The translations under genes and the position numbers were made by a program. The notes beneath the pieces were generated by a model. It searched no databases. It was not told the DNA's origin and saw only the letters and a program-made list of their open reading frames with translations. This document shows, piece by piece, positions 17,973 to 28,432 of a stretch of DNA of 64,000 nucleotides. The stretch covers positions 868,001 through 932,000 of the forward strand of contig JAHDYR010000012.1 of assembly GCA_019828565.1 (NCBI GenBank), written 5' to 3'. The first letter of the stretch is position 1. Every line of letters begins with the position of its first letter. Source of the stretch: Carpediemonas membranifera. Lineage: Eukaryota > Fornicata.

Positions 17973-18853
17973 GTGTGGGAAAGATTCAAGGCCTCTCAGC
18001 AAGTCGTGGGCTGGATCAGAGAAGGGATCCCGGTCGAGCTCACGCATCCTCCCCCTCCGGCGCGTCCACAAAACTCGATCGACCCGCGTATCTTACCCAA
18101 ACTCTCCAAGATGCAGGAGGATGGTATCATCGAGCCGACACGACTTTCAGAACTTCGCCACAGCGCCCCTCTGTTCGCCGTGGCCAAGGGGCAGGACATT
18201 CGTGTAATACACAACCTCACGCGTCTCAACCGCGTCTCGAAAGAACGTCGCTCCTTCCGACTCTTCGGCATCAGACGGGCCATCAACACGCTCAGCAAGA
18301 ATGCCTGGATGGCCAAGATAGACCTCCGGTCTGGATATTCTCAGCTCGGCATCAAGGACAGCGACAAGCCTCTCCTGGGGATCGTACTTCCAGACGGGCG
18401 AGCATTTCGCTACCGCACCCTCGGATTCGGGTGGACGGCGGCACCCTTCTTTTCCAGTCCACCATGATCCAGGCAGCGAAGATAATCGCCCTGCGGCACC
18501 ACGTGACAGTCAACGTATACCTAGACGACTTTCTTCTTTCCGCCGAGAGCCAGGCCCACCTCAAAGCAGAGCTACCACGGGCCATGCAAACTCTGGACGC
18601 CCTCGGACTAATACCATCTCTAGAGAAGTGCATTCTGGTTCCTTGCCAGTGCATCGAGTTCCTTGGTCTGCTTCTGAACTCGGCAGACCAGACCCTTCGC
18701 CTTCCAGTCGACAAGGCGGAGAAATACCAAGCGTGCATTACCGACGCCCTCGCTCAACGCCGCATGAAGGCGGAGGACTGGGCGAAGCTGGTCGGCAAGC
18801 TGTCCTTTTTCGCGACATCCGCCCACAGAGCCACACTAAAGCTCCGGTCACTG
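17973..18853 (+). pseudogene. DIRS copy 2 reverse transcriptase, frame-broken and cut by gypsy E
   Basis: Nearly identical to copy 1 RT, but a T is missing from the T-run near 18452. The frame therefore ends soon after WTAAPFF at 18467, and the YLDD half continues in another frame. At 18853 gypsy E interrupts it. The rest resumes at 23284 after the duplicated ACTG. Confidence 0.85.
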
Positions 18854-18983
18854 TGTGAAGGGTGCACTGCTTTATGTGGCGACACCAATTGTGTCGATTC
18901 GAGACGGCCATTGACCGTATCGAGATCAGGGAATTATATGTAGAGGGTAATTATATGTATATATATTATATGTATATATCACA
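18854..18983 (-). repeat. 3' LTR of gypsy E
   Basis: 130-bp LTR with an internal CGACAC/GTGTCG hairpin and a long AT-rich part (ATTATATGTATATA), probably containing the promoter. It matches 23154-23283. Confidence 0.9.
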
Positions 18984-19145
18984 CTACCCCCTCCCCACCC
19001 AAAAAAATAAATCCTCACTCCTGAGAAAAAAAATCCAGGGCAAATCTCTGACCCTTGACGTAATCGTCCAGAAGTCGGCGGATAGTCCAGGAGTCGATAA
19101 ATCGTCGAGGAGTCCGCAACAACGAAGTTCGTCGTCGACATTTCC

Positions 19146-21803
19146 CTAATGGCGCTTCGGGATGGTTCCTTCCAGCCTTTTCCTACTTACTGATGTCAAA
19201 GTGTCCAAATAGTCGTCCAGAGCTCTTAGCTGCGCATTCGCCGCGTTCAACGGTTCCCAAGTGGCTTCATCTGGTTCAAAACCGGCCCATTCGATCAAGA
19301 TGGCCGAACGATTCTTCCTACTACCGAGCTTGTGGCCTACGATCCTTTCGACAACGAATTCCTGATGATCCCGTGCCGCTAAGCGCACCGCTTGCTCCAT
19401 CGAGACCTTAGCCACGCTTATCCGTTCCTCATGGATCAGTACCACCTTGTGCGAGATTAAGTCCTTCATGCGCCAGGTGTTCGGGCTTTCCCCTTGCCCG
19501 ACGGCCTGCATCGGTCCACGGGCCTTAGCAGTCAACTTCGTCTGTCTCGTTGCCCACCTCACAAAATAGAGGTCGCCAGTCCGTACCTTAGACTGAGACT
19601 CAGCCGGCTGTTTCGCAGCCTGGCGGCGTTCATACTCACCCACCGCTTGTTCCGCTGCCGCTCTGAAGCCCTGCCGAGCCCGTGCCCACTCTGCCAGATC
19701 CGCCGGGGCCCCGACAGCCTCCGCCATCGGTGCCAACTGCTCGGCCGACTTAAGAACGGCGGGTGAGATGCCGAAGAGGCATTGGAGTGGGCTCATGCCC
19801 CCTAGCGTGCTGTGTGGCGCGCTGTTAATCACCAGCTGCGCGACCGGGAGCCAGTGCTCCCACTGGTCGTCTTCCGCCTCCAACAACAGCTTGCGTAGAG
19901 CTCGGACCAACGTGCCATTGGCTCTCTCCACTATGCCATTACTAGCAGGATGATATGCGGTGGAGAATCGATGGTTGAGGGTCAGTCGAGTCGTGACTTG
20001 GTTGACGAGTTCATTTCGGAACTGCGAGCCTTGGTCAGTCTGGATCGTCTGTGGTACTCCCCATCGACCACACACGCGGGCAACCACCTCGGCCGCCCCC
20101 TGGGCGTCGGTGCTCTTCACCGGGTAGACGTCCACGTACTTCGAGAACGCATCAATGACTACGACAACGTACTGGTTGCCGTGCGGTGATTGGGGGAGGG
20201 GCCCGATAGTATCAAGCTGCACCACCTCGAATGGCTGCCTGTGCTGCGTGGAGTGCCAGGGGACTCTCGTACGCCCCGGTTCCCGTGCCTTCTGGCATAT
20301 GGGGCACTCTTCGACCCACTGGCGAGTGAAGGGTCTTATCTCCTCCCATCGATCACCCGCCCGGTCCTGCATTGCTGCCAATGGAACGTGGCCCGCACTG
20401 CCCCCATGTAGAGACTCTAGTAATGCACGAGCGTCGTCAGGAATCTGTTGCCGGTCGAGTAAGTTTGTCTCCATCGGCAGTCGGGATAGGGCATCCGCTA
20501 CTACGTTGTCCTTCCCGGCTACATGCCGCAGCCTGAACGGATACTCGCCCAGGATAATCCTCCACCTCTCGAGCTTGGCGCTGAGGTCCTTCCGCTTGTG
20601 AAGGAATAGTAGGTTCTTGTGGTCGGAACACACAGTGAGGTCTGGGTGTAGCTTGAACAGCGGGGCGAGGTCGGGCTGTGTCACGCAGTGTACAATGGCG
20701 TATAGTTCCTTGTCATACGTCGACCACCGCCCTTGAACTGCCGAGAACTTCTTGCTGAAAAAGGCAACTACCTGTTCTTCCCCTGGGTCACCCTGAAGCA
20801 GGACCCCGCCGATGCCCTCGTCAGAAGCATCAGTGTATAGCTGCCACGGCTTTGTCAGATCGGGGAACACTAGCGCCGCTGCGTTCGCTACCGTCTCTGC
20901 GAGCTCGCGTACTATGCCGTCGTGCTCGTCGGTCCACTGCCCCATATCCTTGATCTCGTAGAGCGGGGCGAGGACCCTCTGGCAGTCCGGTATGAACCTT
21001 GCCAGATAGTTGAATTTTCCAATGATGCCGCGGAGATCTGTCATGTTGTTGGGCCTAGCTAGGGCCCTGAGCGAGGCAATCCTCGACTCCGACACGCGAC
21101 TGCCGGTTCCGTCAATGACGAACCCGACCACTTCCACGCTCTTGGCTCCGAACGTGCACTTCTTGGGTGCCAGCCTTAGTCTGGCCGCTCTCAAACACTC
21201 GAAGACCGTCCGGAGTGTAGCAAGGTATTCCTCTGCCGTCCGGGCATAGTTCAGAATATCGTCGATGTACACGCAAGCGCCCTTGTGCAAGACTGGTGCC
21301 AGGCTGCGCTGCATCTCCCGCTGGAACACCGCAGGAGCATTCCTCAAGCCGAACGGCGTGCGAACAAACTCGCAATAGTCGTCGGGGGTGACGAACCCCG
21401 TCTTGAAAACGTCTTCGGGCCGGACCTTCATCTGATGGTACCCTGAAGTAAGGTCCATACTGCTGAACCACTCAGCACCTGCGGCCTCGTGGACGAAGGA
21501 CCGTAGGTCCGGCAGCGGGAACCGGTCCGGCTTGGTTACGTTGTTGACCGCAGTGAGGTCCACACAGAGTCGAATAGCCCCATCCTTCTTCGTGGCGACC
21601 ACTATTGGGCTTGCCCACGGCCCACGGCAGTCTCGGATAATACCTTCCCGCTTCAACCGGCGGACTTCCTGCCGCACTAACTCCCGCTTAGGGGGTCCCA
21701 GGTGTCTCGGGCGGCTCTGGATGAGCGCGTCTTCGGATGTATCTATGGCCATGGGGCCAAGGGTAGAAACCCTCCGGGGGTAGTCCCCCGAACAGCTCGG
21801 CAA
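19146..21803 (-). CDS. pol: Gypsy E pol: RT, RNase H, integrase, chromodomain
   Basis: About 885 codons. RT with CVDL and YIDDI near residue 180, RNase H with YTDASDEG near 322, integrase zinc region ending CPIC, core with LDTIG near 532, TDQG and a Glu in VERA, and a C-terminal chromodomain (EFVVERIVG...IEWAGFE...TWEP) near 800-840. The pol frame is one base off gag; the switch lies near 21775 in a region of G/C runs. This could be an indel or a frameshift site. All catalytic residues are present. Confidence 0.9.
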   Translation of the reverse strand: MPSCSGDYPRRVSTLGPMAIDTSEDALIQSRPRHLGPPKRELVRQEVRRLKREGIIRDCRGPWASPIVVATKKDGAIRLCVDLTAVNNVTKPDRFPLPDLRSFVHEAAGAEWFSSMDLTSGYHQMKVRPEDVFKTGFVTPDDYCEFVRTPFGLRNAPAVFQREMQRSLAPVLHKGACVYIDDILNYARTAEEYLATLRTVFECLRAARLRLAPKKCTFGAKSVEVVGFVIDGTGSRVSESRIASLRALARPNNMTDLRGIIGKFNYLARFIPDCQRVLAPLYEIKDMGQWTDEHDGIVRELAETVANAAALVFPDLTKPWQLYTDASDEGIGGVLLQGDPGEEQVVAFFSKKFSAVQGRWSTYDKELYAIVHCVTQPDLAPLFKLHPDLTVCSDHKNLLFLHKRKDLSAKLERWRIILGEYPFRLRHVAGKDNVVADALSRLPMETNLLDRQQIPDDARALLESLHGGSAGHVPLAAMQDRAGDRWEEIRPFTRQWVEECPICQKAREPGRTRVPWHSTQHRQPFEVVQLDTIGPLPQSPHGNQYVVVVIDAFSKYVDVYPVKSTDAQGAAEVVARVCGRWGVPQTIQTDQGSQFRNELVNQVTTRLTLNHRFSTAYHPASNGIVERANGTLVRALRKLLLEAEDDQWEHWLPVAQLVINSAPHSTLGGMSPLQCLFGISPAVLKSAEQLAPMAEAVGAPADLAEWARARQGFRAAAEQAVGEYERRQAAKQPAESQSKVRTGDLYFVRWATRQTKLTAKARGPMQAVGQGESPNTWRMKDLISHKVVLIHEERISVAKVSMEQAVRLAARDHQEFVVERIVGHKLGSRKNRSAILIEWAGFEPDEATWEPLNAANAQLRALDDYLDTLTSVSRKRLEGTIPKRH

Positions 21804-23136
21804 ACTCCCGGATCAGCGCCCATATGTCGGGAGCTATGTCTGAATCCGGCACAGTGATGGCCGACAGTGAGTCATCCAACGTCTCCTCCACCTGATTAAT
21901 CTCAACATCAATGTCATCCCCATCGTCGCCATCCTCGGCCTTATCGATGAGCCTGATGAAGAGTTCATCGTTCGTCACAACTCCGAGCTCGCGAAGAATG
22001 TCTAGACCGACGATGGTCTTGACCGGAGCGCCTGGGAGTACCACTAGCCGTACCTGTATCTCGACGTCAACCGGCGTCAGCCTCTCCAATATTATTGTAG
22101 CGGTGGCATAGGTGTTTGTCTTCGACACTCGCTGATCAGCGGTCACGTAGTGTATCGTTGGCCCGGTGCAAGTTGGTAAGTGAAATTGTTCCACTGCTCC
22201 CTCCGTCACCGCTGAGAACGTCGCCCCTGTATCCAAACGAAACGAACACTGCTGGCCATTTATTTGGCCGGAGGTCATGAGGGGCTTGGCGTTCTCTAGG
22301 AGGTTCACCTCGGGCTTGCCTGTCGGACACTGGGAGTCCCAGTGCCAGCCACCGCAGCTAGAGCAAGGGCGATGGGGAGGCTTCTTGGCCGGGTCGACGT
22401 CGTTGGCCTTGTCGGAGCTGTTGTGGCGGGGCTCGCGACGATCGGCTGGAGAAGAGCGACTGTCGGACGGAGAAGGCTTGGAGGTCTGGCCTCGGGGCTT
22501 CTTGGACTTGGTCTTTGCCTGGGGCGGCCTATAATAGCCGTAACGTTCGGCTTCTTGGCGGGCCGCGTCGTCTCGCTTTGCTTCTCGGGTGGCTAGGGAG
22601 TACATTGCCTTGAGGTTCGAGGGGCGCTTGACTTTGGCCGCAAATTTGACCGCCTCTCGGAACGGCTTCGGCTCCAGGGCATCGATGAAGAGCTTCATTG
22701 CTTGGCGCTCCATCTGTGAGACGTGGTCCTCAATGAGGCCACCCTCACTCTCTGACTCCGAGTCGCTGTCCTCCATGTCGACGAATGTCGCACGGAAGGA
22801 CCGGATAAACTGGCGAATGAGTGCTACACGTTCGGAATGTTCGTCTGTGGGGCAAATGAGGCTTTGGAGCTTTGACTTAAGCTCGGCAGTGGATGACGGA
22901 GCCAAAAAGCGATGCAAGTAGTCCGCGATGGTTTCGTCGTCTTCGTCGATGAGATTCTCCTCTCCGAAGAAGTCTTCCAGGAGGTCCAGCGTCTCGGGAG
23001 CCATGAAGGTAGCCATACGAACGTTGCGGTCTCTTGTAATTGCCTTGAGACGGGCAAGATCCGTTTGGAAACGGCGTAGGTCTTCAGAATTAAAGTCGGC
23101 ATCGAGCGACGGGACAATCATTGAGCTGGGGATCAT
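21688..23136 (-). CDS. gag: Gypsy E gag and protease
   Basis: ATG at 23136, just inside the palindrome. The gag part is helical and acidic, then basic and Pro/Ser-rich. A zinc knuckle CSSCGGWHWDSQC lies near 258 and the aspartic protease DTGA near 300. It overlaps pol by about 115 bases in another frame and, after residue 460 or so, probably runs on out of frame to the stop at 21688. Confidence 0.87.
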   Translation of the reverse strand: MIPSSMIVPSLDADFNSEDLRRFQTDLARLKAITRDRNVRMATFMAPETLDLLEDFFGEENLIDEDDETIADYLHRFLAPSSTAELKSKLQSLICPTDEHSERVALIRQFIRSFRATFVDMEDSDSESESEGGLIEDHVSQMERQAMKLFIDALEPKPFREAVKFAAKVKRPSNLKAMYSLATREAKRDDAARQEAERYGYYRPPQAKTKSKKPRGQTSKPSPSDSRSSPADRREPRHNSSDKANDVDPAKKPPHRPCSSCGGWHWDSQCPTGKPEVNLLENAKPLMTSGQINGQQCSFRLDTGATFSAVTEGAVEQFHLPTCTGPTIHYVTADQRVSKTNTYATATIILERLTPVDVEIQVRLVVLPGAPVKTIVGLDILRELGVVTNDELFIRLIDKAEDGDDGDDIDVEINQVEETLDDSLSAITVPDSDIAPDIWALIREFAELFGGLPPEGFYPWPHGHRYIRRRAHPEPPETPGTP

Positions 23137-23143
23137 TACCGCA

Positions 23144-23153
23144 GTGTTAACAC
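23144..23153. promoter_or_regulatory. Palindrome GTGTTAACAC abutting the 5' LTR of E
   Basis: Perfect 10-bp palindrome with no gap to the LTR end at 23154, in the position of a primer-binding site. It does not start TGG, as the complement of a tRNA 3' CCA end would. Confidence 0.75.
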
Positions 23154-23283
23154 TGTGAAGGGTGCACTGCTTTATGTGGCGACACCAATTGTGTCGATTC
23201 GAGACGGCCATTGACCGTATCGAGATCAGGGAATTATATGTAGAGGGTAATTATATGTATATATATTATATGTATATATCACA
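23154..23283 (-). repeat. 5' LTR of gypsy E
   Basis: 130 bp, identical to the 3' LTR. Flanked outside by the ACTG target copy at 23284-23287, after which the DIRS RNase H sequence resumes. Confidence 0.9.
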
Positions 23284-23915
23284 ACTGCCAAGGGCTCCCT
23301 CGGACTGGATCGACATCACACCCTACGCCTCAGAACTTCGAGAATGGCAAGAGCTGTTGTCCAGCCGTCCAAGCCGCCCCTTCGTGGAGCTGAAGAACAT
23401 GTGGCAGAACGACCAGACCCTCGAGCTGGTCATATCAACCGACGCCTCAGGCTCGGGCTGGGGCGTCCAGTGGGCAGCCACCACGCAGAGCAGCCACGGC
23501 TCCTTCAATGGCGCGCTAGCCAATCAGTCAATCAATGTGAAGGAGTTGGCAGCCGTACTCTTCGGCTCGCGCCTGGTGCCAACACAGCCTCAGACGAGAC
23601 GCCTGACCGTGTATTCCGACAACACCACGTGTGTCGCTTGGATCAACAAGGAGGGCAGCTCGAAGGCTCCGCCAATGGCCCTGCAGATCCTCCACTCCCT
23701 TTACCGCGAGATGAGCGCGAAGAGACTGCTCATCAGCGCCCATCACACTCCAGGTCATCTCAATCTAGCTGCAGACCGCCTATCTCGGGGGTTGCTCACA
23801 CCACCCCACGTCCTCGAGCAGATCCTGTCCAGCTGGGGTCCGGTGGACGTAGACGTAACTCCATACCCAGACCACAGTCTACTCCTCCCAGGGTTCGCTT
23901 CCACCTCCTGGCAAG
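23284..23915 (+). pseudogene. DIRS copy 2 RNase H segment between gypsy E and F
   Basis: Carries the last RT residues and the whole RNase H (STDASGSGWG, KELAAV, YSDN, HTPGHLN). It lacks the extra C of copy 1 near 23900, so here RNase H reads directly into the methyltransferase-like frame, which resumes at 28433. This shows that the copy 1 fusion is an artefact of an indel. Confidence 0.85.
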
Positions 23916-24003
23916 TGTCACGGGGCTACTCATATATTTATGGTCTACGTACCATTCTTTGTAAATCACACACTCGTCAATCGTTTTGCCCTTAACTGGG
24001 TCA
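23916..24003 (+). repeat. 5' LTR of gypsy F
   Basis: 88 bp, TG...CA, containing CATATATTTATGG, a TATA-like stretch. Identical to the 3' LTR. Confidence 0.92.
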
Positions 24004-24015
24004 AAGTAATTACTT
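24004..24015. promoter_or_regulatory. Palindrome AAGTAATTACTT abutting the 5' LTR of F
   Basis: Perfect 12-bp palindrome starting at the base after the LTR and ending 10 bp before the gag ATG. The same arrangement is seen in E, G and A. Confidence 0.75.
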
Positions 24016-24025
24016 CCCGACTAAG

Positions 24026-27000
24026 ATGGTAACGTTCGATCTAGAGATCAAAATGCCGCGGTTTTCCGCGGCGAACATCACGATAGAAGGAGTGGAGAAG
24101 TTTGAGAGAGAAGTGCGTGTAGCGATCGCCTCCAAGCACGATTACCCGGTTGCTCTATTGCTGCCGAGCGGGCTAGCGAAGGAACTCGAGAGCTCCAAGC
24201 CCGGATTGACCGCCGAAACGGCCACAAAGGAGGAAGTCTTTGATTTTCTCCGAGAGCTCGCTGCCCCCAAGTCGCTTCAGCAGCTTAAGAAGCATCTCCG
24301 CTCCATCGACTGTCCCACAAAGGACACCAGTGGTTATCGCACTCATCTTGCCGCCGTGCGCGATTATACGGATCGATTCAAGAGAGCCGCCGACTACGCT
24401 CAGCGCGTGGCCTCGAAGGAGCGCAAGGACGGACACCGTCGCCTGTACGGCACCAAGAAGACTAAGGTTCCAGTCCTCTCGGAGGACGGCGCCTCAGCAA
24501 CGGTCGTCGAAAAGGACGTCCCCTGGACCGCAGACGAAGTCGCGGCCAAGCGGGCCGAGGCCTTCGAAAAGACCGCATCCAAGATGTGCATGACGAGGCT
24601 TAAGCCCCAGATATTGTACGAGCGAGTAGAGATGGAACGTTCTCTGCTCCGCCCTAGCAAGCTTATCGACCTAATCGAGCTCATCAAGCTCGAGGCCGAA
24701 TGCCTTGACGACGAACCTCCCACTGAGGAGGTCACGGAAGGCAAGCGCAAGGCCCCAGTGGCCGACGCTCAACGTAACCTGCGGCACCCCCGTGGAGGCA
24801 GTGGCCAATCGGGTACCGCCCGTGTCGCTGAACCACAAGCCCAGACTCCCGCAGCCACGACGGCAACGCAGCCCAGCAAGCCGCGCAAGCCTTTCAGACC
24901 ATGCAGGATCTGCCAGGGTAGCCACTATGACTGGGAGTGCCCCCAGAAGAAGGGTCGCCACGATCAGGGCGGGCTGCGCCCGCACCCGAAGAAGGTCGAC
25001 CCCCGCTCGCGCGAGGCTAACTTGGCAGTCAGCGAAGAAGCCGTCGTCGTCCAGGCCATGATAAATGGCCATGAATACAACGTCTATGTCGACACTGGAG
25101 CATCGATCTCCTTCATTGGGAGCCAGGCTGTTTATGAGTTGATCCCAAAAGCCGACACGAAGATCATCCAGCTCGATAGCGAGTTAATGGTGAGAACAGC
25201 TAATGCTACAGTCCGGTGCTCTAGTGCCGTGAGAATGCAGCTGTGTATACCGTCCATCAGCGACTGGCCAGTAGAGTTCACAACTTTGTTCGTCATTCTC
25301 CCGGGCCTAAAGGATAAGGTCATCATGGGATGCAGCACGCTCCGAGAACTGGGACTCCTGAACGACGAAGAACTCCATATCAGATTTAAGCAGCCCGAAG
25401 AGGCAGAGAACGATACGGCCACGGAGCCCTTCACTCCAGAGTACATGGCCGCACTAGCAACGTCTGACAAGAGCGAACTGGAGAAGATCACGCTCGTTGA
25501 TGACGACGATGGGCGAATCAAAGCGCTGTGCGAAGAGTTCAGCGAGATCTTCGACAGAGAGCTGCCCAGAGAAGGCAGCGCCCTGCCAAGAGCACGAGTA
25601 CCGCTCGACGAGTCGGTGCCGTTCCACCGACACCTCAAAGCACGGCCCCTGAAGCCGGGTGTGAGAGAGCGGGTCCAAGAGGAACTAAGAAGTCTCGAGA
25701 GCAAGGGCCTGATCCAAGACGCCTCGGGGCCGTATGCCTCTCCGGTGGTAGCAGTCCTCACAGGACATAAGGGCTCGTCCAAGCTACGTCTGTGTGGAGA
25801 CTACTCGGAGATTAACAAGGCGACGGTCCGCGACCGATATCCGCTCCCCGACATCCGGTCCTTCATCACAGAAGCAGCAGGATCCACAAGATTCGGTTGC
25901 ATGGACCTCAGAGAGGGGTATCACCAGATACTGATGGAGCCAGAGGACATACCGAAGACGGCTATCATCACACCAGATGGCTACAAGGAGTACACCCGCC
26001 TGCCCTTCGGCCTCACCAACGCGCCCGCACATTTCCAGAGAGCCATGGATTCTGCCTTTGCTCCACTGAGACAGCGGGGCGTGAGTGCCTATCTCGACGA
26101 CATTCGAGTACACGCAGGGTCGACAGACGAGTTCATCGAGCGTCTTCGGGCGTCCTTCGAGACTTGTCGTCAATATAGACTCCGACTGAAAGCCGAGAAG
26201 TGCATCTTCGGGGCCCGGTCCGTTGAGATTGTGGGCTATATATGCGACAAGGATGGATACAGACTGTCTCACCAACGTGTAGAAGCAGTTAAGAACATCA
26301 GACGTCCCAGAACACTGAAAGAGCTGCAGACAACGCTCGGATCGTTTAACTACGTCTCAAAGTTTGTGCACGACTCCTCTCGGATGCTTCGACCACTTCA
26401 GAACCTTAAGAAAGGTGGCAATAGGGACATTGAAGGTCGCTGGGATGCACGCTGCCAAGAAGCGTTCGACAACTTCAAGGAGAAGCTCTCGGCGACAACA
26501 AGCTTAGCCTTCCCGGACCTGACCAAGAAGTGGACGCTTCACACCGACGCCTCCAACGAAGGGTTCGGAGGTATGCTCACACAACGATCAGAGGACGGAG
26601 CCGAAGAGCTCGTCAGCCTCTTCTCGGGCACATTTACCGAGACGCAAAGCAGATGGAGCACATATGAGCAGGAGCTCTACGCTATCCTGTACGCCGTGAC
26701 GCGCCCGGACCTGACGGCCCTGTTCAAGATCCATCCGCACTTTAAGGTCATGTCGGATCACCGCAACCTAGTTTACCTCAATAACAAGAAGTATGTGAAC
26801 GACAAGATCCTAAGGTGGTCCTTGATACTTTCGGATTACCATTTTACCGTTTCACACGTCGCAGGATCGTCCAACGTTGTGGCTGATCATCTTTCCAGAA
26901 TATCCAACACATTGCTGGTTGCTTTGGAGAATACAGCCAATAGCTTCACACAACTGATCAAAGACACGCAAGAACGTGACTTCTCAGACGAGGAGCGCGA

Positions 27001-28324
27001 ACAGTACAAGAACATTCAGCACGACGGGATAATCACGGTGGAAGGTATTCCCGTGATCCCGCAGGCCTCGGCAGAGCTTAAGCGACGTATACTGAAGCAC
27101 GCTCATCGCTGGCATGAAGGCCGAGACAAGACAATACAGAAGGCCAAGGAGATTGGCATTTGGGCCGGCCTGGCGAGTGACGCTAGCAACACCGTCAAGA
27201 CGTGCCCCGTCTGCGCAAAGACGCGGATTAGACAATACATCCAGGACAACAAGATCTTCAGAACCACGAGCACGACGCCCTGGAGGTCCATCGCGATCGA
27301 CACGATCGGTCCGATTAGCATGGACTCCGAAGGCAACCGATACATCTATGTCATCACCGACTTATGCACACGGTACACCGAGCTTATGCCATCACACGCC
27401 AACGACGCAGAGAGCGCCACCAAGGCCCTGTGGCAGAGTGTCCTGAGACACGGTATCCCGCAGTATATCAAGTCCGACAACGGCGTCGAATACACCAACA
27501 AGCTCGTGGAGGGCCTAGTAGAGACACTTAAGACCCACCACCAATATACCCTCCCCTACAGCCCGGAGTCCAACGGAGTTGTTGAACGTCGCAACGGAGA
27601 GGTCATGAGACACATTCGATGGATGGTGTTGGCAATGGACAGTTTTGATCATTGGTCTCACGTCTTGCCGCTAGCACAACACATTTTGAACAACACTACG
27701 CACTCAGATACGGGATTCTCCCCCAATGAGCTCATCTATGGCCGGCGCAACGACATCGGCCGGGTTCAGCTAGGCGACGTGATGACGTCGAATGAGCCGG
27801 AGGGGGAGGTAAGGAATGCCGCGGACTACCTGAGAGCGCTTCGTGATCTGCAACAGCTCGCTGACGAGACATTAGTTGACGAGGGCTCAGAGGACTTCCG
27901 CAAGTTCAAGGAAGAGGTCATCGAGCCTGGAATGCTGGTTTTCAAGAGACCAGTGACGAAGAACAAGCTACACGGACTGCTTGGGCCCTACAAGGTCCTG
28001 GCCCAGAAAGGTAAGGCCGTGGAACTCGAGTCGGTCCTTGAACAACGCAGAGAGGTTGTCCACAGGTCCAAGCTCGCACCGTGCCCGGCTATAGAGCTGA
28101 CTCAAGCCCGACAGATGCGGGCGTCAGACGACGAGTTATACGTCGCTGAAGAGATTGTCAAGCATCGCGCGAGGACGCACGAGCTGCTGATCAGATGGGA
28201 GGGCTATAAGATCCCCACCTGGGAGAAGTACTCCACAGCTAACAAGCACCTGGGCATCGTCCAGGACTACCTCCGTCGGCATCGCCTACGATGGCGCCCC
28301 GTTCAGTTTGAGAACAATCCCTGA
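24026..28324 (+). CDS. gag-pol: Gypsy F gag-pol polyprotein (1432 residues)
   Basis: Single uninterrupted frame from ATG 24026. Order with rough residues: helical gag; zinc knuckle CRICQGSHYDWEC at 292; protease DTGAS at 355; RT with YLDDI at 688; RNase H with HTDASNEG at 838; integrase zinc finger with HAHRWH and CPVC at about 1025-1065; core with DTIG at 1092, SDNG at 1150 and VERR at 1187; then a chromodomain with YVAEEIVKH and RWEGYK...TWE at 1370-1420. A full set of enzymes for copying and integrating the element is present. The chromodomain suggests targeting to marked chromatin. Confidence 0.95.
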   Translation: MVTFDLEIKMPRFSAANITIEGVEKFEREVRVAIASKHDYPVALLLPSGLAKELESSKPGLTAETATKEEVFDFLRELAAPKSLQQLKKHLRSIDCPTKDTSGYRTHLAAVRDYTDRFKRAADYAQRVASKERKDGHRRLYGTKKTKVPVLSEDGASATVVEKDVPWTADEVAAKRAEAFEKTASKMCMTRLKPQILYERVEMERSLLRPSKLIDLIELIKLEAECLDDEPPTEEVTEGKRKAPVADAQRNLRHPRGGSGQSGTARVAEPQAQTPAATTATQPSKPRKPFRPCRICQGSHYDWECPQKKGRHDQGGLRPHPKKVDPRSREANLAVSEEAVVVQAMINGHEYNVYVDTGASISFIGSQAVYELIPKADTKIIQLDSELMVRTANATVRCSSAVRMQLCIPSISDWPVEFTTLFVILPGLKDKVIMGCSTLRELGLLNDEELHIRFKQPEEAENDTATEPFTPEYMAALATSDKSELEKITLVDDDDGRIKALCEEFSEIFDRELPREGSALPRARVPLDESVPFHRHLKARPLKPGVRERVQEELRSLESKGLIQDASGPYASPVVAVLTGHKGSSKLRLCGDYSEINKATVRDRYPLPDIRSFITEAAGSTRFGCMDLREGYHQILMEPEDIPKTAIITPDGYKEYTRLPFGLTNAPAHFQRAMDSAFAPLRQRGVSAYLDDIRVHAGSTDEFIERLRASFETCRQYRLRLKAEKCIFGARSVEIVGYICDKDGYRLSHQRVEAVKNIRRPRTLKELQTTLGSFNYVSKFVHDSSRMLRPLQNLKKGGNRDIEGRWDARCQEAFDNFKEKLSATTSLAFPDLTKKWTLHTDASNEGFGGMLTQRSEDGAEELVSLFSGTFTETQSRWSTYEQELYAILYAVTRPDLTALFKIHPHFKVMSDHRNLVYLNNKKYVNDKILRWSLILSDYHFTVSHVAGSSNVVADHLSRISNTLLVALENTANSFTQLIKDTQERDFSDEEREQYKNIQHDGIITVEGIPVIPQASAELKRRILKHAHRWHEGRDKTIQKAKEIGIWAGLASDASNTVKTCPVCAKTRIRQYIQDNKIFRTTSTTPWRSIAIDTIGPISMDSEGNRYIYVITDLCTRYTELMPSHANDAESATKALWQSVLRHGIPQYIKSDNGVEYTNKLVEGLVETLKTHHQYTLPYSPESNGVVERRNGEVMRHIRWMVLAMDSFDHWSHVLPLAQHILNNTTHSDTGFSPNELIYGRRNDIGRVQLGDVMTSNEPEGEVRNAADYLRALRDLQQLADETLVDEGSEDFRKFKEEVIEPGMLVFKRPVTKNKLHGLLGPYKVLAQKGKAVELESVLEQRREVVHRSKLAPCPAIELTQARQMRASDDELYVAEEIVKHRARTHELLIRWEGYKIPTWEKYSTANKHLGIVQDYLRRHRLRWRPVQFENNP

Positions 28325-28344
28325 GAAGGAGAGAGGGGGTAGGA

Positions 28345-28432
28345 TGTCACGGGGCTACTCATATATTTATGGTCTACGTACCATTCTTTGTAAATCACAC
28401 ACTCGTCAATCGTTTTGCCCTTAACTGGGTCA
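28345..28432 (+). repeat. 3' LTR of gypsy F
   Basis: Identical to 23916-24003. The following CAAG is the target repeat, after which the DIRS sequence resumes. Confidence 0.92.

Larger units (their letters stand above)
18854..23283 (-). mobile_element. Ty3/gypsy element E
   Basis: Complete minus-strand element inside DIRS copy 2. LTRs (130 bp, TG...CA) at 18854-18983 and 23154-23283 are identical by eye. The 4-bp target repeat ACTG is at 18850-18853 and 23284-23287. On the minus strand, a purine run ending GGGGGTAG directly precedes the 3' LTR (18984 onward). A palindrome directly follows the 5' LTR. Identical LTRs indicate recent insertion. The stretch 18984-19145 is its 3' untranslated region. 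Confidence 0.92.
23916..28432 (+). mobile_element. Ty3/gypsy element F, apparently intact
   Basis: Plus-strand element inside DIRS copy 2. Identical 88-bp LTRs (TGTCACGG...GGGTCA) at 23916-24003 and 28345-28432, with 4-bp target repeat CAAG at 23912-23915 and 28433-28436. A purine-rich tract (GAGAGAGGGGGTAGGA) directly precedes the 3' LTR and a palindrome follows the 5' LTR. With one unbroken gag-pol frame and identical LTRs, it is the best candidate in the window for an active element. Confidence 0.95.
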
